Shown here: positions 52,240 to 60,804 of the stretch, piece after piece | How the letters are laid out: each line of letters starts with the position of its first letter | Position numbering within the stretch: position 1 is the first letter of the stretch | Source: Murimonas intestini | Lineage (GTDB): Bacteria; Bacillota; Clostridia; Lachnospirales; Lachnospiraceae | Assembly: GCA_003148945.1 (NCBI GenBank) | Contig: QGGY01000006.1 | Coordinates: forward strand, 62,001-126,000 | Reading direction: 5' to 3' | DNA length: 64,000 bases | The notes under the pieces: model-generated | Told to the model about the DNA's origin: nothing | What the model saw: the letters and a program-made list of their open reading frames with translations, nothing else | Databases searched by the model: none | Made by a program: the position numbers and the translations under genes

Positions 52240-53137
52240 AGCTTTCCCCCCTTAGTATAAATCTGCCTGAAAGGATACAGATGCCGATCAAAACAGTAGA
52301 GATCATTCCGATGGCAGCGGCATATCCGTACTGATTATAAGAGAAGCCTGTCTTGATCATCATAATAGGGGCAGTCATAGACATATTTGCCGGACCGCCC
52401 TTTGTCATGGTCCATACAAGGTCATATGTCTTAAAAGCCCAAACAAGCGTCATGGACAGGGCAAGACGTACAGTGGGCTTGATCAGCGGCAGTATGATAT
52501 GACATGCCTTTTTCCTGAAATTGCATCCCTCCAGCTCTGCACTTTCAAAAAGCGAGTGGGGGATATTCAGCATGGCAGTATAGCTGAGCATCATGATCGT
52601 GCCGCTGGCCCTCCAGCCCTGTATCATTGCGATCACCCACAGCACCGTCCCCTTATCAGACAGCCAGGCATGCTGCAGGGTTCCCAGCCCCATGGCCCCC
52701 AGGAGGGCATTGAGCAGTCCCTTGTCCGACGCGGCAAATATAAATGTAAAAAGCAGGCCCAGTACTGTCATGGGCATCATACTCGGGCTGTAAAAGATGA
52801 CTCTGGCAACTCCCCCCAGCCTTCCCTGGATCCTGTACAGGGCAAGAGCCAGCAGAACCCCCAGCACGACTGATACTAGTGTGGAAATGATTCCAATAAA
52901 TACAGAATGCAGAATGGCATCTCTTGTTGCAGCTGTGGTGAATGACTGGATATAATTCTGCATCCCTACAAAAGAGATGCTCCCGCCGCCCTTCCAGTCA
53001 CAAAAGGATAGGTATATGTTCCATATTAAAGGGATCAGTATGGTGATAAGTATCACCACAAATGCGGGAAGCATGAAAAAAAGCCCCGCGATGACTACTT
53101 TCCGGTTTACACCTGATTGTTTTTTCCTATTCTTCAC
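52229..53137 (-). CDS. Carbohydrate ABC importer permease, MalF type (operon 2), GTG start
   Basis: A 302-residue CUT1 permease with six helices. The EAA loop is divergent (SLFESAELEGCNFRKKA: Glu-Gly in place of the usual Asp-Gly). Translation starts at GTG, 7 nt after AGGAGG; no in-frame ATG is better placed. Confidence 0.92.
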   Translation of the reverse strand: MKNRKKQSGVNRKVVIAGLFFMLPAFVVILITILIPLIWNIYLSFCDWKGGGSISFVGMQNYIQSFTTAATRDAILHSVFIGIISTLVSVVLGVLLALALYRIQGRLGGVARVIFYSPSMMPMTVLGLLFTFIFAASDKGLLNALLGAMGLGTLQHAWLSDKGTVLWVIAMIQGWRASGTIMMLSYTAMLNIPHSLFESAELEGCNFRKKACHIILPLIKPTVRLALSMTLVWAFKTYDLVWTMTKGGPANMSMTAPIMMIKTGFSYNQYGYAAAIGMISTVLIGICILSGRFILRGESYEY

Positions 53138-53160
53138 GCAGTACCTCCTAATTCAAAACA

Positions 53161-53185
53161 GGGACGGAAGAATCCTCCCCGTCCC
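53161..53185 (-). terminator. Stem-loop between binding-protein and permease genes (operon 2)
   Basis: 7-bp GC stem (53161-53167 with 53179-53185), followed on the minus strand by TGTTTTGAA. Partial terminator or stabiliser. Confidence 0.55.
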
Positions 53186-53210
53186 CGTCTGCTTTTAACA
53201 TCAGGCTGCT

Positions 53211-54536
53211 CTATTTTGCTGCCGCAGCCTCCCTCAGTGCTTCCAGTTCATCTAATGCTGACTCTCCATTAAAGAGGTAATTAGCGGGCTCATTATAAAC
53301 AAGATTATCAAATATTTCAGAAGAAAGATTGATCACCTCATCCGGATATACTTTATCCGCATCCCTGCTGTACAGCTGATAGTTTGCATCATCTGAAGTC
53401 ACATTTTTATTAGCCACAATCGATCCCTGGTCAGCCATTGCCTGCAGTACCTCCGTACCTGTAAGGTATTTCAGGATTTCCACTGCTTCATCAGGATATT
53501 TCGTATTTGACATGATCATATAGCCGCCGGCTGATCCCAGAAGATTATTCATATCATCTGTTTTCGCCATGCTTGGCCAGCTGATCACGCCCAGTTCAAA
53601 TCTGTCCCCTACCTTCTCTGATACAGACTGGGCATTTGCCACAACATTACAGAAAATTGCTGCATCTCCATTTATAAAGGCTGCCATAGCATCATCTGCG
53701 GAGGTAGTCACGGCTTCCTTGCCGCCCGGATACACATAATCACTGTTATACATATCAGCAATATTGTCCATGGCATTCTTGACTCTCTCATCCGTGAACG
53801 GAACCTCGCCTGCTATGAAGGAATCCAGCTCTTCTTTATTGTCCCAGCACTGAAGCAGGGCGTTGCGCACAAACCATCCAGCCCACTCCTGCTGTACAGC
53901 TACAGGCGTCTTCCCTGAAGCCTTGATTTTTTCACAGGCTGCCATGAATTCATCCCATGTCATGACATCTTTAAATTCCACGCCTGCATCTTCAAACAGC
54001 TTCTTATTCACCTGGAGCATAGGATAGTTTGTTGTATTCGGAATTGCCAGAAGTCCTTCTTTTGTCTTTCCCACTTCCAGAATACCGTCCGTAAAGCCTT
54101 CCTTCCACTCCGTATCCGCTTCCATATACTCCGTCAGATCCATTGGGATGCCTGTGCCTTCGAATTTCTTCATATATGTAGGCCAGTACATAACAACATC
54201 CATAGCCTGATCGGCTGCAAAGGCTGTCTTAACTGTCTGCTCTACAGTTGGTTCATCCCAGTTTTTAAATGTGAGACTGTAATCAGGAAACTTCTTTTCC
54301 ACCATCTCTTTTACAGTTTCAGCCCAGGGATCCGTAGAATTTGTTATCATCAATGTAAGCTCAGGCCCCCCTGCCTTAGTCTTGGCCGCTTCCGTCTCCT
54401 CCTTGGCTGCTGTTTCAGCTTCAGTCTCAGCAGTATTTTTTTCTGTTTCCTTTTTCTGCGCAGAATCTCCGCATCCTGCCAGACATCCAAATGCCATGAT
54501 ACTGCACAACAAAATACTTAATGCTTTTTTCTTCAT
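53211..54536 (-). CDS. Sugar ABC importer substrate-binding lipoprotein (operon 2)
   Basis: A 441-residue family 1 solute-binding protein. Signal peptide with lipobox LAGC (FGCLAGCGDS), then an Ala/Glu/Lys/Thr-rich linker (~25-55) before the binding domain. First gene of operon 2, strong GGGAGG site. No two-component genes accompany this operon, in contrast to the other two. Confidence 0.94.
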   Translation of the reverse strand: MKKKALSILLCSIMAFGCLAGCGDSAQKKETEKNTAETEAETAAKEETEAAKTKAGGPELTLMITNSTDPWAETVKEMVEKKFPDYSLTFKNWDEPTVEQTVKTAFAADQAMDVVMYWPTYMKKFEGTGIPMDLTEYMEADTEWKEGFTDGILEVGKTKEGLLAIPNTTNYPMLQVNKKLFEDAGVEFKDVMTWDEFMAACEKIKASGKTPVAVQQEWAGWFVRNALLQCWDNKEELDSFIAGEVPFTDERVKNAMDNIADMYNSDYVYPGGKEAVTTSADDAMAAFINGDAAIFCNVVANAQSVSEKVGDRFELGVISWPSMAKTDDMNNLLGSAGGYMIMSNTKYPDEAVEILKYLTGTEVLQAMADQGSIVANKNVTSDDANYQLYSRDADKVYPDEVINLSSEIFDNLVYNEPANYLFNGESALDELEALREAAAAK

Positions 54537-54723
54537 CTGTTTTACCTCCCAATAATGAAATATCCTCCTGTTTTACGCCTCCGTTGCAATTCATAATTTA
54601 ATTCTAGCATACTATTTTGCCATTACATCCCTGTATCTTGCTGAAAAATAACACTATATTGCCCCTGGTTTTTATTCCCCGGACAGAGTGCCGCAGGCTT
54701 CTAATCACAGAACAATACAGAAC

Positions 54724-54768
54724 AAAAAAAGAGCCATGCGGGTGCATTTTCTCATGCATCCACACGGC
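54724..54768 (-). terminator. Terminator of the HEPN/nucleotidyltransferase operon
   Basis: 15-bp stem with one mismatch and two G-T pairs (54733-54747 with 54754-54768), then TCTTTTTTTG on the minus strand. Confidence 0.85.
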
Positions 54769-54780
54769 CCCTTGCCTATG

Positions 54781-55173
54781 CTAGTATTTCAATTTTTTCA
54801 GCTTCTCCACTGTATCGTACATAATGGATAAACACTTATCAAATTCTTCCTTTGTAACTGTGTAAAAATCATCACCCGGATACCTTGCATCATAGTAAAA
54901 ATCTGTAAGATATGCAAGCCCTATCGTATCCAGATTCAAATCCGGGTCCAGCTGATTCAGTTTTGCTGCAATTTTTTTCATGTTATGTTTTCTTAATAAA
55001 TCTGATACATCCTCATTTAAAAATAGCCTGTCAACATATCCTTTCAGAAACTTTTCTGCCACCTGCTGGCATTGCACAGACATTTGATTATAAAAAGTAC
55101 TGCCAGTCTCAAGAACTGACTCCAGATATCTTAAATCATTTTCCGCAATATCCAGATAACTATTTTTGATCAT
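54781..55173 (-). CDS. HEPN-domain protein (toxin-like partner)
   Basis: A 130-residue all-helical HEPN protein: SYLDIAENDLRYLESVL, QCQQVAEKFLKGYVD and the YYDARYPGDDF segment typical of the HEPN/DUF86-like group paired with MNT nucleotidyltransferases. RKHNM provides an Arg-x-His-like site, but a clear RNase motif R-x4-6-H is not certain. In characterised pairs HEPN is an RNase toxin silenced by AMPylation. The ATG shares one base with the nucleotidyltransferase stop (TGATG), so they are coupled. Confidence 0.85.
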   Translation of the reverse strand: MIKNSYLDIAENDLRYLESVLETGSTFYNQMSVQCQQVAEKFLKGYVDRLFLNEDVSDLLRKHNMKKIAAKLNQLDPDLNLDTIGLAYLTDFYYDARYPGDDFYTVTKEEFDKCLSIMYDTVEKLKKLKY

Positions 55174-55538
55174 CACATCACCTCCAGGATTATTTTCCTG
55201 TCACGTCTCACAGCCTTCTTAAATACAGTGTCTTCTTCAACAGACTCTTCATTCATATATACAAGATCAGTGCTGATGCCGCACTTACTTTCGGCCAATG
55301 TCCATCTGATATCTGAAGCCAGCATCCTGTCTTCCAACTTTTTCTCTGTAATTATCAGCATATCTACATCACTTGTACTTTTTAATTCCCCGCGTGCACA
55401 GCTGCCAAAAAGATATACGCCTTTCAGTCCCGGTATATCTGCTTTGACAATATAATCAATATCAGCATCTATTTTATCCACAAATCTCTTTGGCAGATAC
55501 TCATAATTCTCCCTGTGGATCTTAATCCTGCTCTCCAA
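55173..55538 (-). CDS. MNT-type nucleotidyltransferase (antitoxin-like), TTG start
   Basis: A 121-residue minimal nucleotidyltransferase with GSCARGELKSTSDVDML (G45, S46, D57, D59), the metal and NTP motif of the pol-beta fold, and a third Asp in STDLVY. It starts at TTG 8 nt after GGAGGG; no better ATG exists. It precedes the HEPN gene, the usual order for MNT/HEPN toxin-antitoxin pairs. Own transcription unit between two sugar operons. Confidence 0.87.
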   Translation of the reverse strand: MESRIKIHRENYEYLPKRFVDKIDADIDYIVKADIPGLKGVYLFGSCARGELKSTSDVDMLIITEKKLEDRMLASDIRWTLAESKCGISTDLVYMNEESVEEDTVFKKAVRRDRKIILEVM

Positions 55539-55652
55539 ATTTTGTGCCCTCCAATACGATGTAACTTATCAATTTCTGTGACTAACAGGAGTATTTTATA
55601 TAATTTATTATTATTTTTTCATAGATATCATTCTATGTCAACTGTTTTCTAT

Positions 55653-57266
55653 CTATTCCCACTTTATATCAGTATTTAGCCTGACTCGTATCACACTGCC
55701 CTCATGCACGTACAGCTGATAATTTGCTTCATCGCCATTCCGCTTATATTCGCACACCCACGTATTCCCGTCAAAGTGGCCTTCCTCTATGGAAAGGAAA
55801 TTGAGCTGTCCTGACAGACAGGAGGTCAGATGTGCATATGGAATCCTATCCTCTATCTCCGGCCTTCTCAAAAAAGAGAAGCACACTCCAGCGCCTGCCA
55901 GATAAAATTCCCCCTGTCCGCAGTCTATGATCAGGCATCTTCCCCTGCATGTCATGCAGGATCCATTTTCCGGGGCATTCAGATTGATCCTGGAGCCAAA
56001 GTAGTGCTGGGGCTTTGGATCATTGCTCAGGAATCTGGCTGCTATATGATATTCTTCTGTTTTGATATACTGCCACTGGGAGAATTCTGCCTGTGTGACG
56101 GCGTGTACACGTCCTGTGCCCCTGTATTTTATCAGCAGAGGCGCCAGTGAAGACAATATATTCATAGACATTGCCGCTTCTCTTGCTTCAGGAAGCAGCT
56201 TTCCGCCTGCAATGCCGCTCTCCGCTCCAAAACAGCAGATACCGATGGCTCCATATTCAGCTGCTGCGATAAGTATGTTCATGGCTGCACCCACGCCTCC
56301 GTTTAGCGTTTCCGGAATAAACAGGGGATTGTCCGGCCTGGCGTATGCCCTGCATGCCTTTCTGTAATCCCGCTCAGCCGGCAGGTAGATGTCCGGTCCA
56401 AAGAGGGTGATCCCGGGTGCTGTGATCTTCCAGATATCCATCACCCTTGACACAGGCCCTCCTGACACATAACACAGGGCCGGCGCCTCACACTCATTGA
56501 TCTCTATAGAAACATTCATCAGATACGGAACCTGGAATTTTTCCTTGCCTGCCTCTGTCATCTCCTGTATATACGACGCATGCTTCCATGCACAGAATGC
56601 CTCATTTGCATGTCTGCCGAATATATCAGCCCATGAATGCCTCCTGTTCTGTCCCGCGGGACATGATACCTCCCGGCCGCTGTCTTCAAGAACCACATTC
56701 CAAAGGTTTTCAGGCACAGGCTGTCTGTACTCATATTCCGCCTCCTCTGAATAGTCCCTGTCAGTATGTACCAGCCCCACTTCATTCTCCACCTGGACTG
56801 CTATCACAGTGCCGTCTTTATCATACTCCGCCAGAAATTCCATTACCCTGGCAAAAGCCTTCTTATCCCGTTCAAGGGTGGCCCTGCAGTGAGGGCTGAG
56901 AGATTCCACAGGAATGCCTGCAAAGTTTCTGGCCAGCCTGTAGACCTCAGGATTTCTTTTTATATATTCCGGCGCATATGTAAACAGGCCGTTCTTGCTA
57001 GCTCCAAACCACAGGGGAATCAGGTATAACCCGGCTTCCTTAGCCTTATCCGCAAGTGATCTGACAAGGCTCATATCATAGACATCCTTCTCCGGTTCTA
57101 TATCACACCAGTATACAGGCGCTTCTATGAGATTCCCGCCGTATAGCCTGACCGCACTGATGGTCCTGTCAATCATCTCTGTGCCGCTGGATGAGTTGTG
57201 GCACTGCAGGCCGGTCAGGAAGACCGGCTCACCCTTCCTGTTTTGTAAAAAATCATTAAAAGCCAT
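55653..57266 (-). CDS. GH35/GH42-like beta-galactosidase-type glycosidase (operon 3)
   Basis: A 537-residue TIM-barrel enzyme without signal peptide. Acid/base candidate Glu in QVENEVGL and nucleophile candidate Glu in LFIPETLNGG, the clan A arrangement seen in GH35/GH42; a C-terminal beta domain follows from about 400. Substrate unclear, maybe terminal galactose or arabinose. Last gene of operon 3, starting 9 bp after the fibronectin-like module with GAGGAG. Confidence 0.82.
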   Translation of the reverse strand: MAFNDFLQNRKGEPVFLTGLQCHNSSSGTEMIDRTISAVRLYGGNLIEAPVYWCDIEPEKDVYDMSLVRSLADKAKEAGLYLIPLWFGASKNGLFTYAPEYIKRNPEVYRLARNFAGIPVESLSPHCRATLERDKKAFARVMEFLAEYDKDGTVIAVQVENEVGLVHTDRDYSEEAEYEYRQPVPENLWNVVLEDSGREVSCPAGQNRRHSWADIFGRHANEAFCAWKHASYIQEMTEAGKEKFQVPYLMNVSIEINECEAPALCYVSGGPVSRVMDIWKITAPGITLFGPDIYLPAERDYRKACRAYARPDNPLFIPETLNGGVGAAMNILIAAAEYGAIGICCFGAESGIAGGKLLPEAREAAMSMNILSSLAPLLIKYRGTGRVHAVTQAEFSQWQYIKTEEYHIAARFLSNDPKPQHYFGSRINLNAPENGSCMTCRGRCLIIDCGQGEFYLAGAGVCFSFLRRPEIEDRIPYAHLTSCLSGQLNFLSIEEGHFDGNTWVCEYKRNGDEANYQLYVHEGSVIRVRLNTDIKWE

Positions 57267-57275
57267 AATACTCCT

Positions 57276-57554
57276 CTAATCTCCTGTGGCAAAAAACGAC
57301 TGGCTCCATTCACCCATGCCGCTGCGCACCCTGATATAATACACAGTTTCCGCCTTGAGCATGGCACTGTCATAAGCACAGAAGCACTCATGGGTGTCCC
57401 GCAAAAATATAATATCCTTAAATTGCTCATCTCTAGCCATCTCTATGGTAAACTGTTTGTATTTAACCGGAGCCTTCCACACAAATACAGGCCTGACGCG
57501 CTCCACGCCTATATTATCCCGGTATCCTCTTACCTGCAGCTGAAAATTGTTCAT
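57276..57554 (-). CDS. Stand-alone fibronectin-like module resembling the N-terminus of GH78 rhamnosidase
   Basis: A 92-residue protein matching only the first beta-sandwich of alpha-L-rhamnosidases: RPVFVWKAP...KQFTIEMARDEQF, AETVYYIRVRSGMGEWSQSFFATGD. In full enzymes the next domain follows this TG(D/L) boundary at once; here it is a stop codon. The ATG has GGGGGA at good spacing, and it sits between GH43 and the GH35-like gene with 9-13 bp gaps, so it is expressed. Either a relic or a domain now supplied in trans. Confidence 0.72.
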   Translation of the reverse strand: MNNFQLQVRGYRDNIGVERVRPVFVWKAPVKYKQFTIEMARDEQFKDIIFLRDTHECFCAYDSAMLKAETVYYIRVRSGMGEWSQSFFATGD

Positions 57555-57567
57555 TTTTCCATCCCCC

Positions 57568-58989
57568 TCATACATTCCGGCTCTCTTCCTGTCCCCGTTC
57601 AAACCGGAACCATTCCAGGTCGCACAGCCATCCGCCGAACTGATTATCCGGATAAGTTTTTAAGCATACTTCATGGACTCCTTTTACAGGCTCTACCTCA
57701 CATGTAAATGTCCTCCAGTTCCACGGGCCGAATCCGTTTGTATCCTTGATCCGGCACACCCCGATGCAGGGACCGTCCGGGCCGTCTATATGGATCTCCA
57801 GTTTTGCTGATGACAAGTAGTTGGATGCAGAGCACGTAAACCTGCTGACTCCGTCTTTAAAATCCAGATAACGGTAAACTGCAGCATCGCCGCTTGTAAA
57901 TTTAGTCAGATACTCCTTATGTACTCCGTTTTCAACGTAGTGTGCAGACCTCACCCCCACGTCTCTGGCGCCCTTCATCCTGTTGTCCAGCATTGTCCGC
58001 CGCCACCCTGTCACAGGCACTTTCCAGAAGAAATTATCACACTCGCTTCTTTCATGGATACTCAGGGATTCCCTGTGGAAGCAGCAGGCACGGTAAGCAT
58101 CCATCCTCCTGAGTGCATCGATGGGACCTTCTGCGCCCTGGGTAGTCATCTTCACTTCTGCGATATCTCCGTTCTCATCAAACTGGATGGGTTCTATACA
58201 TGCCTTCCTGCCTCCCATCTCGATACCAAAACATGCCCTGTGATAAACGATATACCATTTATCATGAAAGCATACGATAGAGCCATGGTTATTCCAGGAA
58301 GCCAGGTCGCAGTCTGCATTGTCAATAATAACTCCCCGTTTTTCAAACGGACCCAATGGGGATTTACTGACAGCGTAGCTGAGGCAGGTAGCGGCGCCCC
58401 TGTCCGTGTCACAGTAAATCAGGTAATAAGTATCACCACGTTTCCTCATAGAGCTGCCCTCATGAAAACCATGCCCGTCCTCTGTGATGAGCATAGTATC
58501 ATGAGTCTCTTCTTCCAGCTCGTACATATTGTCCTTGAGCCTGCAGCCCCTTAAGGAGAACTGTCCCCAATAGAGGTATGCGCTGCCGTCATCGTCCACG
58601 AACACTGCCGGGTCCCCGCAGGACGGAAAGTCCGTCCCTTCTATGGGCCGGGCATTCAGGAACGGGCCTTCCGGTCTGTCCGAGAAGGCAACACACTGTT
58701 TTCCAGCTGCCGTAAAATAATAATAATATCTGCCGTCCTTTTCCGCACAGTCGCTGGCCGGCAGCAGCTGAACATCTTCAAAATCCACAGCCTGGCGTGC
58801 ATCGAATCCCGGTCTGTGTTCCGTCCAGTCCTGCAGGTCTTTTGTAGACCACACATGCTGCCAGGGGTCCATACCAAATCCGCCTGTGCGGTCATTTGAT
58901 GCATACAGATAAAGTGTGTCCGGATCAGATGCCCACACATGCGGCTCGCCGTCCGGCGCTGAATAATGCAGCGGTAATATCGGATTCAT
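57568..58989 (-). CDS. GH43 glycoside hydrolase with C-terminal CBM6-like domain
   Basis: A 473-residue intracellular enzyme. Five-blade beta-propeller (~1-310) with GH43 acids in WASDPDTLY (Asp), CGDPAVFVDDDG (Asp) and FHEGSSM (Glu). A beta-sandwich like carbohydrate-binding module 6 (~330-470) follows. Expected activities: arabinofuranosidase or xylosidase. Start has GGAGG. Follows the second permease of operon 3. Confidence 0.92.
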   Translation of the reverse strand: MNPILPLHYSAPDGEPHVWASDPDTLYLYASNDRTGGFGMDPWQHVWSTKDLQDWTEHRPGFDARQAVDFEDVQLLPASDCAEKDGRYYYYFTAAGKQCVAFSDRPEGPFLNARPIEGTDFPSCGDPAVFVDDDGSAYLYWGQFSLRGCRLKDNMYELEEETHDTMLITEDGHGFHEGSSMRKRGDTYYLIYCDTDRGAATCLSYAVSKSPLGPFEKRGVIIDNADCDLASWNNHGSIVCFHDKWYIVYHRACFGIEMGGRKACIEPIQFDENGDIAEVKMTTQGAEGPIDALRRMDAYRACCFHRESLSIHERSECDNFFWKVPVTGWRRTMLDNRMKGARDVGVRSAHYVENGVHKEYLTKFTSGDAAVYRYLDFKDGVSRFTCSASNYLSSAKLEIHIDGPDGPCIGVCRIKDTNGFGPWNWRTFTCEVEPVKGVHEVCLKTYPDNQFGGWLCDLEWFRFERGQEESRNV

Positions 58990-59033
58990 TTTCCTGCCTC
59001 CAAATTTTTTATAATTATTTCTTATAAACTGCG

Positions 59034-59861
59034 CTAACCCTTCACAGCCCCGGCTGTCATACCTGCCACCACCTGCTTCTGCAGGATCAGGAATATGATA
59101 ATTACCGGGATCATGGTGATGACAGCTGCAGCAAATGCAGTGTTATAGTCAGCCCCGTATGCTCCGAAAAACACATACTGCTGCATGGGTATCGTCTTTA
59201 TAGCTTCATTCTGCAGCAGCAGGATAGACACGTTGAATTCATTCCATACGCCCAGGAACTGCAGTGTAGCCACTGTAGCCAGAATGGGCTTGAGCAGCGG
59301 GAAGATGATCCTGAAGAATATCCTGAACCTCCCGGCCCCCTCTATCTCAGCTGCCTCCTCAAGTTCCATGGGTATAGCCCTGACAAACCCGATTATCATC
59401 ACAGTAGAATAGGCAATGGCCAGCCCGGCTATCATGATGATGGCGCCTGACCTTGTATTTAACAGGTTCATCCCCTTATACATCCTGTAGACAGGAATCA
59501 TAATGACCTGAAAGGGCAGCATCATGGAACTGACAAGCAGCGTCTCATAGAAACGGTAAAACTTCCTGTTGTACTGCCTCCCTATCGCGTAGGCCGCAGT
59601 AGAAGCCACAAGTACTATGATAACCACGCTGCACAGGGTAATAATAATGCTGTTCTTCATGGAGACCAGAATATTTGCCTTCTCCATGGCCGCGCTGAAA
59701 TTCTCCCAATGTATCATTTCCGGAAGAGACAAGATCCCAAGAGATGTCTCCTGCTTTGATTTCACTGACATCAGCAGGCAGATAAAAAACGGCCAGAGAA
59801 AGATAACAGTTAAGACTGCCAGAAATATTTTTCCAATAAAATTGACTCTATCCTGTTTCAT
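59034..59861 (-). CDS. Carbohydrate ABC importer permease, MalG type (operon 3)
   Basis: A 275-residue CUT1 permease, EAA loop ELEEAAEIEGAGRFRIF, ending GMTAGAVKG. The ATG overlaps the previous stop by one base (TGATG), AAGGAG upstream. Confidence 0.94.
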   Translation of the reverse strand: MKQDRVNFIGKIFLAVLTVIFLWPFFICLLMSVKSKQETSLGILSLPEMIHWENFSAAMEKANILVSMKNSIIITLCSVVIIVLVASTAAYAIGRQYNRKFYRFYETLLVSSMMLPFQVIMIPVYRMYKGMNLLNTRSGAIIMIAGLAIAYSTVMIIGFVRAIPMELEEAAEIEGAGRFRIFFRIIFPLLKPILATVATLQFLGVWNEFNVSILLLQNEAIKTIPMQQYVFFGAYGADYNTAFAAAVITMIPVIIIFLILQKQVVAGMTAGAVKG

Positions 59862-60709
59862 CACGCTTCTATCTCCTTACTTCTGAAAAACTTTGTCAAT
59901 GCAAGGCCTATAATCACCAGAAATGCCATGAATACAAGTGATACAGCTTGTGCATATCCAGCCCTGGAGTACTTAAACATATAATTGTAGATCAGTATTG
60001 CCACTGTCTCTGAGGAACCTGCCGGACCTCCCCCTGTGGCTGCAAGGACTGTTCCGAACTCTCTGAGGGAGGATGTCAGGGTAAGAGTAATGCAGATCGT
60101 AAAAGATGGCATCAGCATGGGGACCGTGACATTCCAGAATCTTTTCCTGCTGTTTGCGCCGTCTATCATTGCGGCTTCCATATAGTCTTTTGGTATGCCT
60201 GTGAGGCCAGCCATATAGATCATGACATTTGAGCCAAGATTATTCCACAGGGATATGATAATGATGCCCGTCAGCACAGTCCTGCGGCTGCCCAGCAGGG
60301 ATTTTCCCAGCACCATGGAGAACATATTGGAATCAATATATTTCCATACAAAGGAAGCCAGGACTGCGCTGATGGCCAGAGGGATAAAAAAGCTCGTCTT
60401 AAAAAAGGCTTTCCCTTTCAGCTTTTTGCTGAGTATGATCGCAAGGGACAGGGCCAGCACATTGTTGATGGCCGTTACAGCCACACCGTATATCACTGTA
60501 TTCTGAATTGGCGCTACTACCTTTTTGTCTGAAAACAGCCTGATAAAATTATCTATGCCCACGTAATCATAAGACCTGGCAATACCGTCCCAGTCCGTGA
60601 ATGCCAGATGGATCCCGGAAAAAAACGGGTAGATCACGCAGAATGTAAACAGGATCAGGGAGGGAATCAAAAATACGAAATATCCCATTCTTTTCTTTAA
60701 TTGTTTCAT
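59861..60709 (-). CDS. Carbohydrate ABC importer permease, MalF type (operon 3)
   Basis: A 282-residue CUT1 permease with six helices and EAA loop DYMEAAMIDGANSRKRF. Start follows AGAAAGGA. Translationally coupled to its partner. Confidence 0.94.
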   Translation of the reverse strand: MKQLKKRMGYFVFLIPSLILFTFCVIYPFFSGIHLAFTDWDGIARSYDYVGIDNFIRLFSDKKVVAPIQNTVIYGVAVTAINNVLALSLAIILSKKLKGKAFFKTSFFIPLAISAVLASFVWKYIDSNMFSMVLGKSLLGSRRTVLTGIIIISLWNNLGSNVMIYMAGLTGIPKDYMEAAMIDGANSRKRFWNVTVPMLMPSFTICITLTLTSSLREFGTVLAATGGGPAGSSETVAILIYNYMFKYSRAGYAQAVSLVFMAFLVIIGLALTKFFRSKEIEA

Positions 60710-60730
60710 AACTGTCCTTTCTTTAAGGAT

Positions 60731-60758
60731 GCGCGGTGCACCATTTCCTGCACCGCGC
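60731..60758 (-). terminator. Stem-loop between binding-protein and permease genes (operon 3)
   Basis: Perfect 10-bp stem GCGCGGTGCA with its complement (60731-60740, 60749-60758), 8-nt loop, poor U-tail. More likely an mRNA stabiliser or attenuator than a full terminator. Confidence 0.6.
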
Positions 60759-60804
60759 AGCTAATTGCCCGCTATTTATCTGCTGCATGATCAGCAGCAA
60801 TTAT

